Shown here: piece by piece, positions 51,470 through 55,934 of the stretch
Position numbering within the stretch: position 1 is the stretch's first letter
Layout of the letters: every line of letters starts with the position of its first letter
From: Mesobacillus subterraneus
GTDB lineage: Bacteria > Bacillota > Bacilli > Bacillales > Cytobacillaceae
DNA length: 55,934 nucleotides
Assembly: GCF_000934845.1 (NCBI RefSeq)
Contig: NZ_JXIQ01000085.1
Location: 1-55,934, forward strand
Direction: 5' to 3'
Made by a program: the position numbers and the translations under genes
Notes under the pieces: model-generated
Seen by the model: the letters and a program-made list of their open reading frames with translations, nothing else
Told to the model about the DNA's origin: nothing
The model's database searches: none

Positions 51470-52306
51470 ATGGATGAGGCGCTTAGTTTACTGCGTCAGG
51501 ATAAATGGAGAGTGATCGACCAGTCAGCTCTTGGCCCTGAATTTCATGCCCTGCAGTCATTCGGGACGGACGATACATTATGTGAATCGGTCGGAAAAGG
51601 CGAGTCACCGGCAACAGCGAGAGCATGGGTTCATCATGACACAGTCGTCCTTGGAATCCAGGATACAAGGCTTCCCTATCTCGAGGGCGGACTCGACTAC
51701 CTGGAAAGGCAAGGGTACAAGTATATTGTTCGCAACTCGGGTGGTCTTGCCGTCGTGCTGGATGAAGGAGTCCTCAATCTTTCGCTCGTTCTCCCTGAAA
51801 AGGAAAAAGCGATCGACATCAATCGCGGCTATGATGCCATGTGGTTATTGGTCAAGGAGTTGTTCGCTGATTTTAACAAAAGCATAGAGGCTAAGGAAAT
51901 TGCTGCATCCTATTGTCCTGGAAGCTATGATCTGAGCATCGGCGGGAAAAAATTCGCCGGAATCTCGCAGCGCCGTCTGAAAAAGGGGGTCGCTGTGCAA
52001 ATCTATCTTTGTGTCTCAGGGAAGGGCAGCCAGAGGGCTGAATTGATCCGTGGGTTTTATGAACGCGCCATTAACGGAGAAAGGACGAAATTTACCTATC
52101 CAAAAGTCCAGCCAGAGGTGATGGCCTCCTTGTCCGAATTATTCGGAGTGGATCTCACCATTCAAGAGGTGATGCTGCGGCTGTTAACATTCCTACAAGC
52201 AAACAGCAACGAACTCACCTCAGGATTTTTGAACGGAGACGAGCTGGAGCTTTTTGACCATTATTACCAGCGAGTGATCGAACGGAATGAAAAATTTTTG
52301 GAATAG
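51470..52306 (+). CDS. lipL: Octanoyl-[GcvH]:protein N-octanoyltransferase
   Basis: The 278-residue LplA-fold amidotransferase moves octanoyl groups from GcvH to the E2 subunits of 2-oxoacid dehydrogenases. It has the lipoyl-ligase features [22 protein letters not shown] and [12 protein letters not shown], and YCPGSYDLS holds the conserved catalytic cysteine. Synteny pta-lipL-rsfA agrees with B. subtilis ywfL. A GAGGAAA-type site precedes the ATG. Confidence 0.9.
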   Translation: MDEALSLLRQDKWRVIDQSALGPEFHALQSFGTDDTLCESVGKGESPATARAWVHHDTVVLGIQDTRLPYLEGGLDYLERQGYKYIVRNSGGLAVVLDEGVLNLSLVLPEKEKAIDINRGYDAMWLLVKELFADFNKSIEAKEIAASYCPGSYDLSIGGKKFAGISQRRLKKGVAVQIYLCVSGKGSQRAELIRGFYERAINGERTKFTYPKVQPEVMASLSELFGVDLTIQEVMLRLLTFLQANSNELTSGFLNGDELELFDHYYQRVIERNEKFLE

Positions 52307-52314
52307 TCGACAAG

Positions 52315-52346
52315 AAAAGCTGGAATCGAATGATCCCAGCTTTTTT
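52315..52346 (+). terminator. Terminator after lipL
   Basis: AAAAGCTGG (52315-52323) pairs with CCAGCTTTT (52336-52344), followed by more T residues. Confidence 0.8.
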
Positions 52347-52408
52347 AAAAACATAGAGGCAGTTGTTGCCATCTTCTCCTTCTCCATCTTCGGGTCATGA
52401 TTGGAGCG

Positions 52409-53263
52409 TTATTCGGCTACTTTTTCGAGATTGCCATTGCGGTCCATCTTAAACTTGGTTGCTGATCGCTCTTCCTCATCAAACAGGGCGAGTTTGCGGG
52501 CCCGGTTCATGATTTTCATGAGTGTTTCGTAATCTTCCTGCATGGTGTTCGTATTTTCCTCGAGACTGGTGATTTTGTTCTGCAAGTCTTCATTTTGTTT
52601 TCTTAAACTATTGATTTCTCGTTTCAATCTTTCATTCTCGCTCTTATAAATGTCAATCTGGAGCGATGAACCGCTCAGGCTTTGCAGATAGGCGATGACA
52701 TGTCCCATCGTTAATCCGGTTGGCGGAACGGTGTAGCGGACAGGCGCTGTACGAGATACAGGTGTTTCGACCGTTTTCGCAGGTATTTCGGCTAGCTCTT
52801 CGGCTGTTTCTACTGAATAATCCTTCGGGGTCTTGTCCTTGTTTACAAACGCTTGCATTTCGGCCATCAGTGCAGCGTCGATCTGCTTGTCGTCCTGTTC
52901 CAGTATCGATAGATCGAAGCTGGGCTGGTCACCATTTCCTGCTGCTGGCGATCCTGTTAAACTGTCATCTAAAGTTGGAACCGGCGGATTGTAGAGCAGT
53001 TTCTTTTTACCGCTCTGATCTTTTCCTAGGATTCTCTGTCTCTGTTTCCGCTGCTTTTTGGCAATCTGCAATGCTTTTTCATAGCTATGCCGCACGACGG
53101 CGTTCCAGCGAAATCCGCAGGCGGCGGAAGTGCGGTCCAGCTTGTCGCCTACCTCTTCAAAAGCGTTCAATTGGGTGCTTCCTTCCCTTACATGGCGGAG
53201 CACGGTTTCAGCCAGCAGTAAATCATTTTCCTCTGTCCAGGCATCTTGACGTGTTTTCATCAT
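52409..53263 (-). CDS. rsfA: Prespore-specific regulator RsfA
   Basis: A 284-residue Myb/SANT-like DNA-binding protein. The N-terminal domain (about 5-70: [33 protein letters not shown]) matches RsfA, which tunes SigF-dependent genes in the forespore of B. subtilis. The middle is a variable linker, and the C-terminal third (about 205-255) is a coiled coil rich in Glu/Leu/Asn. GGGAG precedes the ATG. The neighbouring lipL and ywfO genes confirm the orthologous locus. Confidence 0.9.
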   Translation of the reverse strand: MMKTRQDAWTEENDLLLAETVLRHVREGSTQLNAFEEVGDKLDRTSAACGFRWNAVVRHSYEKALQIAKKQRKQRQRILGKDQSGKKKLLYNPPVPTLDDSLTGSPAAGNGDQPSFDLSILEQDDKQIDAALMAEMQAFVNKDKTPKDYSVETAEELAEIPAKTVETPVSRTAPVRYTVPPTGLTMGHVIAYLQSLSGSSLQIDIYKSENERLKREINSLRKQNEDLQNKITSLEENTNTMQEDYETLMKIMNRARKLALFDEEERSATKFKMDRNGNLEKVAE

Positions 53264-53548
53264 TTTTCAACTCCCTTTTAAAACTTATAATTCAAGCTTG
53301 TCCGGAAATTGGAAACCTTATACATCGTATAATGGAAGGATAGTAGATTTTTTGCGGGAAATACGTGTTTTCCATATAGCTAGATAAGCAAATAGGCCTG
53401 TTCAACAGCTTGCAATCAAGTACAATTAGAGGTAAAATACGCTTTAGTCTTAAAGAAAAGCGCGGCCGCCTTGCACAGCTACAAGCAAACGATGGATCAG
53501 GTTAGGCTGGTAAAGAACGGCGAGTTTGTAAAGAAAGGATTGTCTTAA
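53264..53548. other. Intergenic region with a degenerate repeat copy
   Basis: No gene is seen. About 53487-53536 (CAAACGATGGA, CAGGTTAGG, GGCGAGTTTGTAAAGAAA in order) resembles the 52-bp repeat at 5591-5746 with deletions. It sits directly before the ribosome-binding site of the DUF1450 gene. Confidence 0.35.
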
Positions 53549-53770
53549 ATGGCAAACGAATTTCGTGTTTGCGACGATTGTCAGGCCGTAAACCTTAAAA
53601 CATTAATTCCGAAGCTCAAGCAGCTCGATCCTCAAGCAACGATTGAAATCGGCTGCCAGTCCTACTGTGGACCAGGCAGGAAAAAGACATTCGCATTCGT
53701 CAACAATCGTCCCGTCGCTGCACTAACCGAGGAAGAATTGATAGAAAAAGTACAGAAGAAGCTTAAATAA
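53549..53770 (+). CDS. DUF1450 family protein
   Basis: A 73-residue protein with four cysteines (C8, C11, and two in [13 protein letters not shown]) arranged as in DUF1450 proteins, which resemble a small thioredoxin-like or 2Fe-2S ferredoxin fold. The function is unknown. An AAGAAAGGA site precedes the ATG, and a strong terminator follows. It stands alone between rsfA and ywfO. Confidence 0.82.
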   Translation: MANEFRVCDDCQAVNLKTLIPKLKQLDPQATIEIGCQSYCGPGRKKTFAFVNNRPVAALTEEELIEKVQKKLK

Positions 53771-53789
53771 ACTTTTTCAAAAAAAAAGC

Positions 53790-53819
53790 AAATCACCTTT
53801 ATAATGAGGTGATTTTTTT
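53790..53819 (+). terminator. Terminator after the DUF1450 gene
   Basis: AAATCACCT (53790-53798) pairs with AGGTGATTT (53807-53815) and runs into T residues. Confidence 0.88.
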
Positions 53820-53924
53820 AAACATATTTGCTACATTTTTTGTAAAAATTTGCAGAAAACCGTGATGATTTGACGAAGGAAACAAGCTATAATGGAAACA
53901 AGCTAATCAGGGAGAAGGAGAACG

Positions 53925-55241
53925 ATGGAATATTCGGAAGAAAAATTATTTGAAGAAAAAGTATTCAAAGATCCAGTACACCGGTATGTCCATGTCCGTG
54001 ACCGAGTGATCTGGGATCTGATCGGGACGAAGGAGTTCCAGCGTTTGAGAAGGATCAAGCAGCTCGGCACAACGTATTTGACCTTCCACGGAGCTGAGCA
54101 CAGCCGTTTCAACCATTCACTCGGTGTCTATGAAATCACCCGGCGGATCGTGGATAATGTGTTTGCTTCCCGTCCTGAATGGAATGAGGGGGAGCGCCTG
54201 CTTTCTTTATGTGCCGCCCTGTTACATGATTTAGGCCATGGACCGTTCTCCCACTCGTTCGAGAAAGTTTTCGACCTCGATCACGAAGATTTTACAAGGA
54301 AAATCATTCTTGGCGATACAGAAGTGAACCAAGTTCTTTCAAGGGTGGCGGTAGATTTTCCGAGAAAGGTAGCCGAAGTAATCGAAAAAACGTATGAAAA
54401 TAAGTTGATCATCAGCTTGATTTCGAGTCAGATTGACGCAGACCGGATGGACTACCTGCAGAGAGATGCCTATTTTACAGGAGTCAGCTACGGACATTTT
54501 GATATGGAACGAATTTTGCGTGTCATGCGACCGCGGGAAGATCAGGTCGTCATCAAGCAGAGCGGGATGCATGCTGTCGAGGACTATATAATGAGCCGCT
54601 ACCAGATGTACTGGCAAGTCTACTTCCATCCTGTGACAAGAAGTGCGGAGGTCATCCTGTCGAAGATCCTGCACCGTGCCAAACACCTTCATGAACAAAA
54701 CTATACATTTAAACATAAACCGCACCATTTTTACTCGATTTTTGAGGATCGAATCTCCTTGCAAGACTATTTAAAATTAGACGAGGCAGTCTTTCTCTAT
54801 TATTTTCAAATATGGGAAGAAGAGGAGGACCAGATTCTCAGCGATTTGTGCCGCCGCTTTAATAATCGCAATCTGTTTAAATATGTCGAGTTCGACCCTG
54901 CAAAAGAATACAAGAAGCTGGCAAAGCTTTCGGTGCTGTTCGAGCAGGCAGGGATTGACCCGGAATACTATCTGGTAGTCGATTCTTCCTCAGACCTTCC
55001 ATATGATTTTTACCGTCCTGGCGAGGAGGAAGAACGCCTGCCAATCCACCTGCTGAAAAAGAATGGGGAGATCCGCGAACTGTCTCGTGAGTCTGAGATT
55101 GTCGACGCCATTTCTGGTAAAAGGCGGACAGATCATAAATTATACTATCCAGCCGATTTTTTGGAAAAGGAAAAAGCACGACCTGAAATGATGCAGATTG
55201 CACAGATTCTTGAGCTGAACTTAGACAATGGGACCATTTGA
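53925..55241 (+). CDS. ywfO: HD-domain phosphohydrolase YwfO
   Basis: The 438-residue protein has an HD domain near the N-terminus: FNHSLGVYEITRRI provides the first histidine, LLHDLGHGPFSHSFE the HD pair, and SQIDADRMDYLQRD the last Asp. It is a dNTP triphosphohydrolase-like enzyme of the SAMHD1/YwfO type, and may hydrolyse deoxynucleotides. GGAGAAGGAG precedes the ATG. ywgA starts 18 bases downstream, so they are probably cotranscribed, as in B. subtilis. Confidence 0.9.
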   Translation: MEYSEEKLFEEKVFKDPVHRYVHVRDRVIWDLIGTKEFQRLRRIKQLGTTYLTFHGAEHSRFNHSLGVYEITRRIVDNVFASRPEWNEGERLLSLCAALLHDLGHGPFSHSFEKVFDLDHEDFTRKIILGDTEVNQVLSRVAVDFPRKVAEVIEKTYENKLIISLISSQIDADRMDYLQRDAYFTGVSYGHFDMERILRVMRPREDQVVIKQSGMHAVEDYIMSRYQMYWQVYFHPVTRSAEVILSKILHRAKHLHEQNYTFKHKPHHFYSIFEDRISLQDYLKLDEAVFLYYFQIWEEEEDQILSDLCRRFNNRNLFKYVEFDPAKEYKKLAKLSVLFEQAGIDPEYYLVVDSSSDLPYDFYRPGEEEERLPIHLLKKNGEIRELSRESEIVDAISGKRRTDHKLYYPADFLEKEKARPEMMQIAQILELNLDNGTI

Positions 55242-55259
55242 TACAGGAGTTGACGCGTT

Positions 55260-55766
55260 TTGTTAAAAGACCACGCTAAAATCATACATGCCATTTCCGT
55301 TTCTGGAGAGGTCACCGGCAGGAAAAAACTGCAGAAAATGATCTATATCGCCAAAAAGTTGGACTTTCCGTTCCAAGAACGCTTTCAGTTTCATTTTTAT
55401 GGACCGTATTCGGAAGAGCTGACTTTACGAGTGGAAGAGCTTTGCAATATGGGCTTTTTGGAAGAAGTGAAAGAAAAGAAAGGCGGCTATTACCAGTACC
55501 GCTACACCCTTACAGAAGCTGGCCAGGAATTCCTCGGAGAGAACAGCGTCGAGATGCCACGGCTACATGATTGTCTGACCGATATCAACGGACAAAATGC
55601 CAGATTCCTTGAACTCGTTTCCACTGTTTTGTATTTTGATAACTTGTCAGAAGCCGAGGTCCGGGAAAAAATCCAAACCGTGAAAAAAAGCCAGAAATAC
55701 AGCAACGAAGAAATAGACGAAGCTTACTCATATATAGCGAGTTTAAAAAATAAGTCCAGGCAATAG
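55260..55766 (+). CDS. ywgA: YwgA family protein
   Basis: A 168-residue soluble protein of unknown function. It starts at TTG with CAGGAGT upstream and has KLQKMIYIAKKLDFPFQERF and FHFYGPYSEEL early on, followed by a winged-helix-like segment (GGYYQYRYTLTEAGQEFL). The fold suggests a DNA- or protein-binding antitoxin-like (Panacea/YwgA) domain. It matches B. subtilis ywgA by position after ywfO. Confidence 0.85.
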   Translation: MLKDHAKIIHAISVSGEVTGRKKLQKMIYIAKKLDFPFQERFQFHFYGPYSEELTLRVEELCNMGFLEEVKEKKGGYYQYRYTLTEAGQEFLGENSVEMPRLHDCLTDINGQNARFLELVSTVLYFDNLSEAEVREKIQTVKKSQKYSNEEIDEAYSYIASLKNKSRQ

Positions 55767-55775
55767 TTTTTAATG

Positions 55776-55820
55776 AATCGAGTATGGAACCTAATCTAAG
55801 GTTTTGTGCTCGATTTTTTT
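55776..55820 (+). terminator. Terminator after ywgA
   Basis: AATCGAG (55776-55782) pairs with CTCGATT (55809-55815), with an inner AACCT/AGGTT stem and a run of T residues. Confidence 0.8.
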
Positions 55821-55934
55821 ATAAAAAAGAGATATATGCCCGGAATACAGAAATAGAAGGAAACTAGTCACACATGTACCCGTGAAAAGAGGAAACAGCG
55901 GTTCACGGTCACATACAAGGGAAACATGTGCCCG
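55821..55934. other. Right-edge intergenic region with short repeats
   Basis: No gene is seen up to the edge. ACATGTACCCG (about 55873-55883) recurs as ACATGTGCCCG at the edge (about 55924-55934), and CCGTGAA can pair with TTCACGG between them. This may be the start of another intergenic repeat family. Confidence 0.35.

Overview
The window looks like chromosomal DNA of an endospore-forming Bacillaceae bacterium (Bacillus, Mesobacillus or Neobacillus-like). The support is gerQ and rsfA (sporulation), bshB2/yojF (bacillithiol), hemQ (coproporphyrin-dependent heme synthesis), AAGGAGG-type ribosome-binding sites, several TTG/GTG starts, and cre-like catabolite-control sites. The right end keeps the B. 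subtilis order ung-ywdI-ywdK-gerQ and hemQ-pta-lipL-rsfA-ywfO-ywgA. A near-perfect ParB site (parS, 47771-47786) suggests that this end lies on the origin-proximal part of the chromosome. No rRNA, tRNA, insertion sequence, prophage or CRISPR array was seen.

Layout. 1-9 kb: oligopeptidase F, an MFS exporter, an FAD amine/amino-acid oxidase, two DsrE-like proteins behind a cre site, a membrane diguanylate cyclase, an SGNH-fold protein that lacks the usual nucleophilic serine, and a small HAD protein. 9-14 kb: an OmpR-type response regulator and large sensor kinase, a frameshifted CBO0543-family pseudogene, and the niacin transporter niaP. 14-24 kb: a maltose/oligosaccharide module with an AraC regulator, a lipoprotein binding protein, two permeases, two GH65 phosphorylases and beta-phosphoglucomutase. 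No ABC ATPase is present, so a shared MsmX-type ATPase elsewhere is likely. The matching GH13 alpha-glucosidase lies at 28.9-30.5 kb. 24-34 kb: an FAD/Rieske oxidoreductase, UDP-glucose dehydrogenase, a YbaK deacylase, a collagen-like protein, a Cof hydrolase, bshB2-yojF and pdxK.

34.5-46.5 kb is the most notable block: fdhD, the formate dehydrogenase genes fdhA-fdhB-fdhC, fdhE, then mobA, moeA, a MoeA/binding-protein fusion, moaE, moaD and moeB. The catalytic subunit fdhA is interrupted by an in-frame UGA at 36017-36019. The codon sits exactly where FdnG-type enzymes carry selenocysteine. It is followed by a hairpin that matches the E. coli fdhF SECIS at the bulged U17 and the loop G23/U24. 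I therefore read it as one 993-residue Tat-exported selenoprotein. Its Fe-S and cytochrome b partners are encoded immediately downstream, and the enzyme's maturation factors and much of its molybdenum-cofactor pathway follow. Selenocysteine genes (selA, selB, selC, selD) and moaA/moaC are not in the window.

The intergenic regions hold several repeat families: arrays of CGCCAATAA phased at about 20 bp (8.66-8.75 kb and, inverted, 31.75-31.86 kb, with a variant near 14.27 kb), a 52-bp triple tandem repeat (5.59-5.75 kb), and part of a GC-rich hairpin element at the left edge. Regulatory candidates include a PhoB-like TTAAGA direct repeat before the two-component system, a palindrome inside the niaP promoter, a cre upstream of the pta promoter in the position used for activation, and similar TGCAAACG-type operators at the maltose phosphorylase and alpha-glucosidase promoters.
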